64,000 bases of DNA from Argopecten irradians. Taxonomy: Eukaryota; Mollusca; Bivalvia; Pectinida; Pectinidae. Positions 51,991 to 63,934 of the stretch are shown here, in pieces. Each line of letters opens with the position of its first letter. Position 1 is the first letter of the stretch. A program made the position numbers and the translations under genes. The notes below the pieces were generated by a model. The model was not told the DNA's origin. It made no database searches and worked only from the letters and a program-made list of their open reading frames with translations. The stretch is taken from positions 4,088,001-4,152,000 of the forward strand of contig NC_091134.1 in assembly GCF_041381155.1 (NCBI RefSeq). The letters are read 5' to 3'.

Positions 51991-52569
51991 GACCAATAAT
52001 GCTCTGTCGGTCACAACACAAGAAAGATAACTCTACTAGTATGACCTAACACAACGTGGCCTAGACCTACACAGTTCTGTTTTATTTGAGGATATCTATG
52101 GAATTATGATCTTGCGGTCCCTCAATGGCAAAAAAGGTTCATGGTATTTAAAGAATTTCGCGATACCCCTAGTCGGCCTCTTACCTACAAGAAAACTAGA
52201 CACCAAAGTTCATAGTGAGCCATGCCGATATGAAGCACGATAGAAATCCAATGCATGATGATTAAAAAAAAAAAAAAAAAAACAGAAAAAGAGGTAAGTA
52301 TCACTTTAAAGCCTTACTGACGTTCCATAGTGACACGATTTACAAAAGCAAAGAAGAAATTTGATATATATCTGCTATTTTGATTGTAAGTGTAACATTT
52401 AGCAATAAGTTCACTACTGTCCTGTTCTACTTACCTAATCACATCAACATAACAATCAATTGTTCGTCAGTAAAGCTTTCAAGTCTGTCTTCAATAACAA
52501 ACTTGTCAAATACTGTAATTTTGAAAAAAAAATGAAATCAGTTCGCTTAATTCCCGATTCACTTTTGTT

Positions 52570-52800
52570 TATAAAGTGGTGATTGGGTATAATAAATCTG
52601 TAAGGCCACTTGCCTTTCACCTCACCGGCCGAGGTTCGATCCCCCGCGCGGATGTGGAAAGGTTAAAAGTCACGTACACGAGGGCTTCTCCGAGCACTCC
52701 GGTTTCCTCCCACACTAAGGCCCCTCTCGCGCTTACATCCGGGCTACCGAGAGGATGTGCATAAGTTATATCACTGGTTTCGTAATCGACGTAAAAGATA
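52570..52800 (+). mobile_element. tRNA-derived SINE
   Basis: An RNA polymerase III B box GGTTCGATCCC sits at 52633-52643, with a tRNA-like stretch before it (AAGGCCACTTGCCTTTCACC). A GC-rich body follows with CTCCGGTTTCCTCCCACACT and GAGAGGATGTGCATAAGTTA, and an A/T-rich tail ends at about 52800. This arrangement is typical of tRNA-derived SINEs of marine invertebrates. The A box is weak, so the copy is probably decayed. The 62-codon frame here is not a gene. Confidence 0.75.
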
Positions 52801-53434
52801 AAGCTTTTTTAAATTATTATTTGAATATGCTTAGCAAACCAAACATACAAGAAATGGTGTTTTACTTTTGGGTGATAATATAAGAGAACTAGTTTCTCAA
52901 AATTTAGGCGGATACTGTAATTATTTTGTATTGTGTCTTATTAAGCATTTTAGTAGTTCATGCTGTCATATATAACATCAACTTCCTGTTTATTAGCGTA
53001 TTGTCGGTCAATTTTACTTTTTATCATATCGTATACAGTAGGCCTATACAGACACATACTTGTGTTTACTATTTCATAATCACAACACGAGACTCTACAC
53101 TTATGGCAATTTTTCTATTTCAATGACATTATAATTTGATTTTGTGTTATGATTTACTTTTTGTGATAATTTAATTGCAATAAAATTTCAAAATGAATTA
53201 AAAAATAATCTCTTGAAGACTCCTCGAAAAAAACCCGACAGTGACGAACACTACTGGCAAATCACCAGTAAACCGGATATGGAAACAACAGCATGCTATA
53301 GCTACCACCCGACGCTAAGTTTCATTACAGTTACTTCCCTTGTATAGGAAGTACTATTTCCGGACAACAGACGAGATCTTCTGTACACTCGACGACCAGC
53401 TAAATATAAGTCAGGGTCTGTGGAGTAGGATTCA

Positions 53435-53453
53435 ATGGATACCGACGTCCCAG
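53435..53453 (+). CDS. ASB gene exon 1 (first six codons)
   Basis: ATGGATACCGACGTCCCAG is followed by the consensus donor GTACGT (53454). The preceding 100 bp are somewhat GC-richer than the surroundings and could hold the leader. Phase 1 matches the next exon. Short coding length limits certainty. Confidence 0.55.
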
Positions 53454-56331
53454 GTACGTATAATCTCTATAAAGTCTACCTAATTACGTCTGTATACCAG
53501 GAATGTATATTAACAAATATAAATGTCTGTATTCTCATAATACCGATGTCTATAAATATAACGCTATATGCTTATCAGCTGTTGGTTTAACGTATACATC
53601 AACACACACACACACACACACACCCTCACACACACACAAAGTAAGTGCATTGGATGACCGACAACGGCCTTACTTATTAAGTTATGCATAAAATATACGA
53701 AATGACAAATAAAACTTAAATATAGTGTAACAGCAGAAATATCATGTATATGTAAACTTTCAAATATAAACAATAGAATCTTAACATGGAGATACTTCAA
53801 TAGAAGATGATTGCTGGTGAACAGTTGTGTTCGACACAACATAAAAGTAAATGTCAATCATATACTGTATTAATGCTATGCCTTTTTCAAAATAAAAAGA
53901 GAGATTTTATTTGTACTTTCGTTATATATGTTATTTGTACACAATATTATTCATAATGCTTTGCTGTAAAATGTACGACCACTGTCAGCTATCTAACACT
54001 ATGGACATTATCATAAGGTACATATAATGTACTATGCTTCCGTTTTTGTGTCAGGATAAGGATTCAATCAAACATATTCGTGATCCTTTCAAACTTTCAC
54101 CCTTGGTTTTATAATATTGGTTCTAAACCAAAACGATATATAGGCCTTTAGTTATATTACCCATTATCGATAATTATTTTTATGATATTTATTAAAATAA
54201 TACATGCATATGATACCAGTAAGTGATCTGTTTTAATTACATCTATATCCTTAGGACAGTACAGGAAAAGAATAGTAAAATTTGAACATTTTGACATATT
54301 TTATCTAAATACATGTACATATATATGATGAAGTTGAACATTTATATAAGTTATTTTATCTATTTCCATTTTTCCATAGGTTGATATTTGTGTACAGTGA
54401 ACCATATGAATGCTGCACATTTTACCTAGAGGAAGCCACACGATTAAAAAGTAGGCCTAGCCTACAGACGATATCTGAGATGGAAAGGCCTACTACATCG
54501 TGTAAGAGGATTTGTTGTAATTTACGTTTTACTAACCCGATTGTTTAGGTACTGCGGACATACCCTCAACAGTAAGCGTTATACTTATTCACTGAAAACT
54601 GTAGTTTTGTCGCCCAACTTTGATAATGTGGATTGTCTGCTTCGACTCATGTAGAATTTATCAGTTGAGAAATCATGCTCCTGTCCCATTATCAGACATA
54701 CCATGTAGTAAAATAAAAATGAGAGCTACGATCTGCTCTTGCTTAGTGTTCAGTGGACTAGTATAGAAATGTTTTAACAGCTCTTGCTAACTATTTTGTT
54801 CCCATAAAAACATGGAGGCTTTTTTATAATTTGATTGGTCAATTTGAAAGGTCACCAGAACGTGACCATGAGTGTATGGGATGTTGTCAGACTTATTTTT
54901 GTTTTTATTTTAGCGCTAGTTGGTGTCAGGAAGGAAGACGAAGATGGATGTTTTAGAACAGAGTATGTACCCCTCATCAGTATTACAAAGCCCATAAAGC
55001 CTTTAGATTTATATATATATATTCAAACAGATGAAGCATACTGCCTTCTATTACGTCTATGAATCAAATAACATAAGCTACTTAATATAATTGATGAACG
55101 ACTGAAACCAGTAAAATGAATGGGGGAAATAATGAAATAATTGCTTTATCATTATTGAGTTTTAAACTTACTCTCAGAACATTATTAAAGGTCCTTTATA
55201 TCGTAAATGATCCAAACTGTTACCATGAATGGACTTAACATAACAACTCAAACCTAACGTTTGGTCAATGATTTGTATATTTACAGTATTGAAGAGGCTA
55301 TAAAAAGCCAGGATTTAGATAAGATTACTTGCCTGATTAGGGCAAATGCTAACCAGTCTTTCCTGATCGCGTGTGCATTCCATCAGGCTGTGGCAAGGAA
55401 CTTACCTAATGTCGTCCGGCATTTTGTCAAGCTTGGAATCTCCATAGATACCCCGGATCCAGTGTTTCTGGAGACGCCACTGATGCACGCTATACGGAAT
55501 GATAGGGAAGGGTTAGTCAGGTTCCTGATAGACGAGGGTGCCAACGTTAACTATACCATCGGTACGAACGGACAGACGCCACTACACGTCGCAGTCAGTA
55601 GTCCAAAAGAAAGTGATTTCTCAACAAAAATCCTCAAATATTTGCTAACCATCCATTATATAAAGATAAATGTTTATAATGATGAAGGCAGAACCCCTTT
55701 GATGATTGCTATCAAGCACGGCCGAAATGAAGCCGTTGATATCCTCACGAGCGCGGGCGCGGACGTGCACCTGCGCATGCAGCACTATGGAAGTACAACA
55801 GCACATTTATGTTTCGATATGTTCAACCCTTGCCGAAACGCGGAGAGTGCAAAATGTCTACAATCCTTAATGAACTGTGGCTTAAGTCCGGACGTAGTCC
55901 ATAACGGCGAAACACCAATATTCCATACAATCCGAAAGAACAACATCCCAGCATTGAAGGTGCTTATTGCGGCCAACTGTGATCTGAATGTGACGAGCAC
56001 TACGTGGGGGGTCGAGAACAATGGACAAGAGGCCAAGAAGGTCACGCCAATCACTCTAGCCTACAAATTCCACAAGATGCGGTCCGTGGAGTTGTTGGTT
56101 GAGGCTGGCTGTCGGTGTTACCATTTGGGCTGGCTCACGAAGAGCAGTGACACCATGAATGCCCTTAGGGAGTGGTTCCAGTATAGGATAAGTAACCCTA
56201 GATCGCTCAAAAACCTGTGTAGGTTCACAATCCGCCGGGCCATAGGTTACATCCCACACAAAAAGGTGGAACTTTTAGAATTGCCGAGAAAATTACAGGA
56301 CTACATATTACTGACGGACATTTTAAGTTGA
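53435..56331 (+). CDS. Ankyrin-repeat SOCS-box protein (ASB type), three exons
   Basis: This is a predicted substrate adaptor of an elongin B/C-cullin 5 ubiquitin ligase in the cytoplasm. Exons at 53435-53453, 54914-54962 and 55287-56331 join in phases 1 and 2 to 1113 nt, giving 370 residues. The start reads MDTDVPALVGVRKEDEDG. Ankyrin repeats show TPLMHA at about residue 86, TPLHVA at 119, TPLMIA at 158 and TPIFHT at 231, with linking helices such as VRFLIDEGANVN. The C-terminus (327-368) is a SOCS box: BC-box SLKNLCRFTIRRAIG, then LPRKLQDYIL in the Cul5-box position. The large exon alone secures the family. The two small upstream exons rest on splice-site quality and matching phase. The transporter gene downstream converges on it. 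The substrate and the ASB subtype cannot be told from sequence. Confidence 0.85.
53601..53640. repeat. CA microsatellite
   Basis: CA dinucleotide runs, broken once by CCCT, lie in the first intron of the ASB gene. Another AC run lies at 63524-63540, and a GA run at 58020-58035. Confidence 0.9.
54914..54962 (+). CDS. ASB gene exon 2 (49 nt)
   Basis: The acceptor has a long T-run (tttttattttag) and the donor is GA|GTATGT (54963). It codes for LVGVRKEDEDGCFRT, with split Ala and Asp codons at the two ends, giving ...CFRTDIEEAIKSQD at the junction with exon 3. No stop occurs in the needed frame. The flanking open frame read through both introns is not coding. Confidence 0.65.
55287..56331 (+). 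CDS. ASB gene exon 3: ankyrin repeats and SOCS box
   Basis: The acceptor is tatatttacag|T at 55286, and the stop TGA closes the frame at 56329-56331. It carries all ankyrin repeats and the whole SOCS box. GC content is clearly above the surrounding sequence. No in-frame ATG occurs until about 55482, inside an ankyrin repeat, so coding must begin in an upstream exon. Confidence 0.92.
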
Positions 56332-56696
56332 TAGAAATTAGCTCTCTATTAATGCTGTAAACCATCTTATTAACGTGTCGACTTCATTTCACGTGTTTCT
56401 GTCGGACGACTTTTTTACCACGTTTTAATCTTGAGATCTACACTATTATGTTTTATGTTTCAACTTTACTTTTGTTTGAACAATTTCGCGTCTGTTTATT
56501 ATAGCGATGTCCTATCGTCCGCGAAATACGCGGAAATAAATCACACATAAATAAGTTGGTTACTATATACCGACGATAATGTCTTTTTACTTTCTAGAGA
56601 ACCATAAGTGCCATGATAGATAGTGTTACCTATTACAAACATTGTTAATTTATTGTGAAACCATGTATTGTAAATCCATTTGACCATGAAGCATTA

Positions 56697-56725
56697 AATA
56701 AATGTTAGTTGTGATGTTTCTTTAT
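56697..56725 (+). terminator. Poly(A) signal of the ASB gene
   Basis: AATAAA at 56697-56702 is followed by TGTTAGTTGTGATGTTTC, a GT-rich downstream element. An earlier AATAAA at 56535 is an alternative. The 3' UTR would be about 390 nt. Confidence 0.5.
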
Positions 56726-56729
56726 TGAT

Positions 56730-58245
56730 TCCTGTATCATTACATACCAATCACATGGCCAACGATTTAAATATTACCAGGTGAATTCGTTAAGTTGTCC
56801 TTAATTGTCTAGACACATGGCAAGACAGTGATCATATACGGAAGGAATTTTATAAACAATCTGTGTATGGTTGGTTCGCTAGAATTATTTTTGCTTAGCC
56901 CAAAATGAAAACCATTTGCGACGCCGGTTTACATGTGTTATAGTATAATTATAAATTTTATTGATTCTCGGGCAATTGAAACAAATTAGTTTTCAATGTA
57001 GGCGTTCGATAAACTTTTTTTCCGAATATACAGGTAGGACCTACAAAATATTCGCGTATTGTAAATGGTGCATCGCATTTTGTGGTAACGTACTACAAAA
57101 ATATAGGTGGAAAAATCACTAGCGAAACGTGCAATAACAGTGATTCCTACAGATAATTCGTCAGCATCTCCAATACAACAAACATATGCAGGTCAATTCA
57201 TTCTGACAACGACACTTGTTTTGCTTAGATAAAGCTTATGACACGGTATGCTTTAGTATGAATCCGCTTATTTGTATAGATCTGTTGTTTACAGACTCGA
57301 ATCGTGACTGTTAAGATTGTAATTGCTAGAACCATATCAACAAGACAGACTGTAAACGTTATACATTGTAGTTATAAATGACAGGGCTGATGTTCGACAC
57401 AATTGTCTCTCTTTCAAAGAGGATATTCTAGATTACACAACCGGTCTACCAGATACATATATGAATGCTGACTTTAAAACGAGTACAGTGTATGTCAGTA
57501 TTTTGCCGTCCCGTCCTTCAAAGCGCCTCCTTGATGATATATGAATAGAATGCGGCAGATGACAAAAATTACTGTCGTGTCCCTTGTATAATAAACGACT
57601 GACTAGGATACTTTACCATGTACTTGGTTATGTATTGTATAGAGACAGCAGTTATCAAAACCATTGAGAATCCTCATGAAAATACAATGTACATACATGT
57701 AGGTATGAGGGAGATCGTCCTTTTTAACCTTATCTATTGAGAGGACTATAAAGAAATTAAACGAAACCAAACTCTTGGTATCATAGACGCCTACAAGCGG
57801 ACACCGGCCGAGTACCAATTAAGATTCGATATCAGCCTGTCAGCAACGAGGGTGGAGAATGTGGTGTATCTTCCTGTGAAGTTGATGGTCATGATTTCGT
57901 TGGATAGTCTGTTAGTCTGTGGAGGGCCCTGTCGATCATAGGCATCAATGTTATAGAAAAGATTTATTTGGTTTAGAGAGGCTAAGGTGGCACCAATGTG
58001 GCAGTGGAATAAGAAGAAGAAGAGAGAGAGAGAGAGCTGTGACTGGGACTACCGCAGTCGCACATCTCCGGATATCATAGTGGACAGCGCCGAAACAATC
58101 AAGGAAGGAGGATCCATCTGAGGATCACTACCATCCAAGATGTATACAGGTATTAGTATAACATAAAAACGTCGGATTCCTATGTTTTTAATTAATGACT
58201 GTGTTTTGAAAACAATAATGATATTATTAGTTTTAAACACATGTG
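56730..58245. other. Intergenic region between convergent ASB and transporter genes
   Basis: Holds the 3' ends of both genes. A TTTATTTG at 57963 (AATAAA on the minus strand) could serve the transporter transcript. A GC-richer part at 57780-58140 contains a GA-rich run (58005-58035) and no convincing exon. Confidence 0.4.
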
Positions 58246-58251
58246 TTTTTA

Positions 58252-59294
58252 TTACAATTTGTTGTCAACAGTATCACCTTCTGTGACAGTTTTGTCATTG
58301 TTCGTCTGGTCAAATCTACTTCCATGTCTGATGCCGACAATGTTAAGACATATCCCAATTACAAAGACAAGAAGTCCACAAAACATCGCCTCATACACAA
58401 AACACACGTGACCTATTGCGTCATATATGTATCCCATCATGCTTACACACGAGAAACCCCCACATCCACCAGCTAGGCAAATCAATGTTATCCCCATCCC
58501 TGTTAGCTCCACGTGGAAATCTGTCCAGTAGATTCCTGTTGGCCACATTGGTCCAAGGAACAGACCAATCAAAAGTGAGAAGATCCAAAATGACACTTCT
58601 GGTTCAAAGTTGAAAATTGTGACAAGAAATAGACCAAAGGCGCTCAGAAACACCCCACTGATTTCGCATAGCATCATTACTCTAATGGAGACGAACTTTC
58701 CTGTAATAAATCCGATAAATCTGCCGAGAGAAAAAGTCACCCAGAATCCAGTATTGACATAACTTCCCTTGTCTTTGGTAAAGTGTAGTTCGTCAACAGC
58801 AAATGTACGTATAAATTTTGTGTAAAACCTTTCGAACCCGACTGTAAACAGAAAGTAGAAGAAGACGAGGGAGAACAAGAGGAGGCCGTACCAGCAGTCT
58901 CCGCCGGTACAACTGGCGGGGTTCAGCATGGCCTTCGAGTCACGTTTCTTTATACCTGACCCGCGCACATCGTGGACTTGTGGTAAAACACACTGGAATA
59001 TCATAAATAAAATTGCTAGAACCATTGTCGGTATGGCTACTATAGCATAAGCATAGTCTACCTTAGAGTCGACATAGACCGTGGTAAAATCGAGATTGTT
59101 GATCGAACAGTTTGCGTCTGTTACATTTGTTATGGAGACGTTTAACTCACAGTCCGGTAGATAGGCCATGTGTGGCAGGAATGGATTGGCCACAAGAGGG
59201 ACTAGGAGGCAACCTATTCCAAAGCCGAGGTGAAGCATGTGCATGGGCGCCGAGGCTTTCTCCCGCCACAGATACAGGATGGTAGTATTTCCGG
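58252..59294 (-). CDS. MFS transporter main 3' exon
   Basis: Minus-strand acceptor tttcctgttccag|CC, stop TAA at 58254-58252. It codes 346 residues: the rest of helix 4 onward, the extracellular loop with NVSI, NVT and NCS sequons, the central cytoplasmic loop (CVLPQVHDVRGSGIKKRDSK) and the six-helix C-terminal half ending in a polar tail DKTVTEGDTVDNKL. The frame that would place a start at 59343 runs into the intron. An AATAAA overlaps the stop codon region (58253-58248). Confidence 0.85.
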
Positions 59295-60688
59295 CTGGAA
59301 CAGGAAACAATATACTCGTACAAAATGTATATAAGAACCTCATAATATATCATCGGATTAGTTTCCAAAATAGTAGTCTAAATGTCAAAATAATCGGATG
59401 TCAATTCATGATCAATCGACAGCATACACTAACAGAATCAAAAGTGTATGAAGTTAAAATGTATACAAGGTAAACTGGCTACGTGTTCCGGATGGGGAAA
59501 ATCGATATATTATCAAAAGTTCTTTTAAAGTATGTGAAAAGTACATTAGCTGATAAATGAATGAATTACATATAAAGGGTCGGTATAAATATGTAGACAC
59601 CAGAGTCGGTTCCGTTCCCATTGTTATCAATATTCATCTGCATGCGATAATTCATACTCCACACTTCTTTGACCAATGAACAAAAAGTGCTTCCTTGAGA
59701 TTATTTGACCAATCAGATGGTCAAACGCCGATATATGTTTTGTGTTATAACCCAAGGTGCAGTTTTGTTGTCAATGGAAGTGAAAATAGATATTTTAATG
59801 AAGAGAAATGTATGATTTACTATCATTACTTACCCACATTGACGATGAGTTCAGATAAACCCTGGACCGTGATCAGAGCACCTGTCAGTAGAACCTGTTA
59901 TAGATGGTTACACATTGTATTGGAATATTTATAATTCTGTATGAGTAAATAAATGCAAATAGAACTTTGCTATGGTTTACTTTCTAATAGACTTCGTTTT
60001 CAGAGGTATAAGGGAAGCAACCAGTACTCAAGACTGTTCAATAGTTCAATGATGTGGGTGTGTCCGACTTAAAGTGAATAATGAAATTTTCTTACACATC
60101 GCTTTGACGAAAAAAATAAAATTTCGTCCACATCACTCTGACGAAAAAATAACATTTCGTACATATCGCTCAGACGAAAAATCTCATCTATGAATCTCCT
60201 CGAAATATGTTCAAAAGTTTTACTTGTGTTACTTGTGACAATATTATAAAACAATATTGAAAACTAACTATATTGACTATTTTTAACATGAGTTGAACCG
60301 CGAACTCAAATTAATATCACTCGAATACTTGAATTGAAGTTATTTTGTACTAACTAGGCTGTAAACAGTTTCAAGCATGTTTCAAGCAAAAACTATGATA
60401 ACTCGAAGTTTGACTACTGTCCTGCCGACTTCGAGAGATAGCGAGGTTTATCATTACCTTGGTGGAGAGAGGGATGGTCATGGTGGCGGCCGCTGCCGCT
60501 GTGAGACACATCCCGATGATGAGATCACAGTATCGGCCCTGTTTGTCTATCAGAATTCCTCCTAGGATGGATCCACTGACAGCCCCGATACTGCGTCCGG
60601 ACACAGCCTGGGATAGACTCTCGTAATCCGAACTGGTCCGATCTTTTAGATCCTGGAGAGTGGGGCCAATGATTTCCAGGAACATTCC
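58252..60688 (-). CDS. Major facilitator transporter, MFSD4/NaGLT1-like, 5' end missing
   Basis: This is an integral membrane transporter of the major facilitator superfamily, most like the MFSD4 / sodium-dependent glucose transporter-1 group (sugar transport is inferred from the family only). Exons on the minus strand at 60688-60458, 59894-59834 and 59294-58252 join in phases 0 and 1 to 444 residues. The first segment has the MFS loop motif as GGILIDKQGR, after MFLEIIGPTLQDL. The middle exon completes a helix ending GLSELIVNV, followed by AGNTTILYLWREKASAPMHM, which matches the family's pattern of an LW acid-Lys motif then a His-rich helix. Many hydrophobic segments follow, e.g. LLLFSLVFFYFLFTVGF and WIFSLLIGLFLGPMWP. 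Three N-glycosylation sequons lie in the loop at 59140-59080. An upstream exon with the start codon and most of helix 1 was not found before 64000. Confidence 0.8.
59834..59894 (-). CDS. MFS transporter small exon (61 nt)
   Basis: Minus-strand acceptor ctataacag|GTT and donor GTGG|GTAAGT. It codes for VLLTGALITVQGLSELIVNV plus a split Ala codon. The phase-0 acceptor follows an in-frame TAA, which fixes the border. The segment continues a transmembrane helix begun in the exon before it (IPLSTK|VLLTGALITV). The acceptor has a weak pyrimidine tract; an inner AG at 59882 would break the phase. Confidence 0.7.
60083..60186. repeat. Short tandem repeat (about 35 bp, three units) in a transporter intron
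   Basis: Units share ATTTCGTCCACATC(A)CTCTGACGAAAAAAT with variation (ACACATCGCTTTGACGA, ACATATCGCTCAGACGA). It lies in the intron between the 60458-60688 and 59834-59894 exons. Confidence 0.65.
60458..60688 (-). CDS. MFS transporter exon with helices 2-3 region and GxxxDxxGR loop
   Basis: Minus-strand acceptor gtatttttcag|GGA and donor ACCAAG|GTAATG; 77 codons, phase 0 at both ends. It begins GMFLEIIGPTLQDL, includes SIGAVSGSILGGILIDKQGR and ends MTIPLSTK. The ATG at 60685 lies two codons from the acceptor, so it is unlikely to be the initiator, because the family has more helix 1 sequence before the GP motif. Confidence 0.8.
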
Positions 60689-60699
60689 CTGAAAAATAC

Positions 60700-61955
60700 A
60701 GAGGGTGCATTAAATATAGCGCACCGCACCTAAACCGTTATCTAGCAGTGCACGTTTAGATATCGACATCCTTTTATTATTTTTATAGACGACAAAACCT
60801 ACAATGTAGTTTGATCATATCGTACAGTAAATTGACGGATCTTATGTTGTGAGGACCAAACGAACATTGGAAATAAACAACTGCAGTACAAGGTAGACTA
60901 CCTGTCTTTTTGAAACAAAAGTCAATAAAACCACTGTTATCAGACTTGGAAGCAAAACACTGCAATGGCAAATCTAGGGTTTAAACCTTGGACTATCAGC
61001 CAGCGATGTTCATGCAATATGATATCGGTTACAGTTCATAGTAGATCTACTAGTACTGCATTAGGGTTAAAATTAAAAAAATCGATCGTTTTAAGCTCAA
61101 TAGAAAAATCAAAGTAGCTTCATCTAGGTTTCACATGATTATCATACTATTTTTCTCTGCTAAAACCCACCATGCATATCCATGTTAGAAATAAGGCACC
61201 AGTCCGTATACGCCGTGTCCTTAGAAACGACGGCAAAGATTCGTGTGTTTCCATTGCACATCTATGTTTTTCTTCAGTCCATAGACGTCGTGCCCCTAGA
61301 GATCAGAAATGCGACTTTTCCATCCTGTAGTTATTCTGTCTTTCAATAATATTGTTGAAGGAAGGAAAAGCTAACATTTGTCATTTTCATCACCGCCATG
61401 TTTGATTTTCACGCCATTGTTATGACGTACTTTGTGACGTCATAATGTACGAAACAATGTCTAGAAAACTCCTGAAAGAGAGGGCTGCAGCGACATGTTC
61501 GGTATACAGACAGATTTGCTGAAAAGTCTGAGACAGGAGTGGTGGAGGTAGGATAAGACGCCGATAATCCATGAACGCTGAGTATATTGAAATTTTTAGA
61601 TAGATACATAAACAGTACTGTCACGCAAACCCAAGAGCCTATTTTAACTTTGCTAACACCCTGAGTGTTGTTAGGCTCTTTTAAAAACTTATCCAAGCTT
61701 TCTAAGAACAGTTGTCATTGTTAGACAAATAGTCTTTTAATGATTTGATCTTTTATTTGTGAACTAAACCACTTTACATTAATTATCCGATTACTGTCGC
61801 GGTTTTTAAGCCTCCTTAAAGATTTACATGCCGTAATTGTCATGTTCACCAATCAAGAAGACTAAGAGCTTTTAATATGTTATTTCCCACCGAAAGTTAT
61901 CAATATTTTTATAATTACAATACTTACAATGCTTTTGGTTTTATTTTTATGAAGT
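60700..61955. other. Upstream side of the transporter gene, first exon not found
   Basis: The missing first exon should encode most of transmembrane helix 1 and end in phase 0 on the minus strand. The best hydrophobic minus-strand frame, near 61640-61590 (KVKIGSWVCVTVLFMYLS), has no matching donor. Otherwise nothing is recognised. Confidence 0.35.
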
Positions 61956-61959
61956 AAGA

Positions 61960-62720
61960 TAAAAGCTCAAAATGAATATTGAAAGTACTGCTATAAATCA
62001 ATATGTTTAGTACAGTTTACACGTATAGTACAGTAAAAAACGTACAAATGGTCAAACTCAGAAGCCGAGTTGTGGTCTACAATATCATTTAAAGTTATAT
62101 GTGCCGTAACTGGGCGAAAATTTTGACATGCTATTTTTTTCATCGTTAATCTATTAAGAATCATAAGGTTTGATGAAATAAAGCTGTAAAAATCATTCAG
62201 ATGGCTTCAGAATACTTAAAAACGTTATTTATGACACAGAAATTTTGTACTGTAAATTCATTGTTTTTATGCCTTAAATATGTTAACATGGAAACATTCC
62301 CTGCAGAAATCACTTTACAATTACTAATAACATTGTAAAAATGTGTAATGAAATTGTAGACCACAATTTGGCTTCATGGTCTGACCGTATATACTCATTT
62401 CACTTCATTATTGATGTAAACAAATGATTTTTGGCAGTACTTATTTGTACATGTAAAATTAAAACCTATACATTGAAAGTACTGTAATTTTCAAAAAGTT
62501 GGTAATTTTTGATGATAAATAACATATTAAAAACTCTTCTTGATTCGTGAGTATGAAAAATACGGCACATATAACTTTTACATTTTTTACGGAATTTTAC
62601 CGTGCAAAATTATGTGTTGTGAATAATGTTTATATTTGAATGATTTTTACAGCTTCAAAAGTTATGGTTTTAGATAGGTTACGAAGGAAAATAAATTAAA
62701 ATGTTCACCCAGGTATGGCG
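61960..62720. repeat. Two R2 copies nested in opposite orientation
   Basis: A forward copy (AAATGGTCAAACTCAGAAGC, TTGTGGTCTACAATATCA at 62048-62090) is interrupted by a nearly full reverse copy (62090-62480, with AGACCACAATTTGGCTTCAT, TTTTTGGCAGTACTT). Forward sequence resumes after it (AATGATTTTTACAGCTT, TTCACCCAGGTATGGCGCAT at 62703). The result is a long foldback; for example AAGCTGTAAAAATCATTC at 62182 pairs with its complement at 62638. Confidence 0.65.
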
Positions 62721-63934
62721 CATATATCTTTCTTTAAAAAAAATAAAAAAAAAAATAATAGGTTGCAATGTACATGGATATATTAGTATATGTGCATTAG
62801 TCTGGTTCTCTTTCTACTACAGAGAATCGGACTTAATACCCTTGGCTAACGAAGTTGATGTGCACCATACATATAGGTTTTAAAACTTATAAATAAAACA
62901 TTCACAAGGAAAAATCAAGAACATCCATCAATACATACAGTATCAAAATACAAGATAGCGTAATTTGTAAGGATGTATCGATTATAGACAGAGACTTCTA
63001 ACTAAAATTATCTTAATTAAAGTAGCTTCATACTGAGGAATTAGTCAAGAATTCAGTCTTGTTCGCATAAAAGTTTATCAAGGGCAAATTTCAATAATTC
63101 GTCTGTAACATAACTCTAAAACTCGTTCTCCTGGAGAAAGCGGCTGCAGCGACTGGAATCGAATGAGTCACGAGATCATGAGCATAGCCGTGTGCATGTA
63201 TACATGTGTAATCGCCTTGTGACGCAGCGTAAACCGGAAGTTTACGATTTTTGTTATGAGTGTTTATGTCAGCTGTTTGTGGAATACTGCTAGTATGTAC
63301 CGGTCACCCATTCCTACAGGGTCGAATACTCCTCGTCTTTTATAATGATATGACCGTAAGAGAATATCGACGGTATTATATCCAGTGTGAGGTACGTACA
63401 TGTATATATATAATGTCTGTGTATGATTTCGCTGTTTACCAAAACCATTGTATACATGCAGACTATATGGTCACAGGTCGCTAACACAGTTGAATACAAT
63501 AGGACCGAACACAATAACCTACTAACACACACACACACACGGTTGATCAATGCATTATGATATTGTATTAAAGCGATGTGTGACACATGTGTATACCACA
63601 GGGACCTGATATTCAGTAACAGTTTACATGAACTCTCTACACTCATTATTGTACTTGGTTCTATATTCTACATTGTATATGTATAGTAGACCGGTTTCAG
63701 ATGATTTAGAAAACGATAAAAATATAGTAAAATTCTGTATATACTATAAAATTAATTTATATTTACATTGACACGGCTACTATTTCTAGGTCTTGGTAGG
63801 AGATGCTCACTAGCTATTACGTACAATATAGTATTTGTCTAGGTTTTAGACGATCGTTTTTATGTTGTATATCAACAAGAATGGCATATAAGGGCAAAAT
63901 ACAACGAAAATTAGAACACAGATACATGTATCTA

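Noticed and set aside
52633-52643. B box suggesting a tRNA gene
   Set aside because: No cloverleaf with acceptor stem pairing can be formed, and the following body and A-rich tail are typical of a SINE.
55785-56259. Two minus-strand frames of 89 and 67 codons
   Set aside because: Shadows of the ankyrin/SOCS-box exon.
57224-57300. Short frame containing LDKAYDTV, like a LINE reverse-transcriptase motif
   Set aside because: The motif is isolated, the surrounding frame shows no other reverse-transcriptase motif, and eight residues are too few to call an element.
61409-61696. Minus-strand frame with a hydrophobic run considered as the missing first exon of the transporter
   Set aside because: No donor in phase 0 follows the hydrophobic run, and it lacks an ATG at its start.
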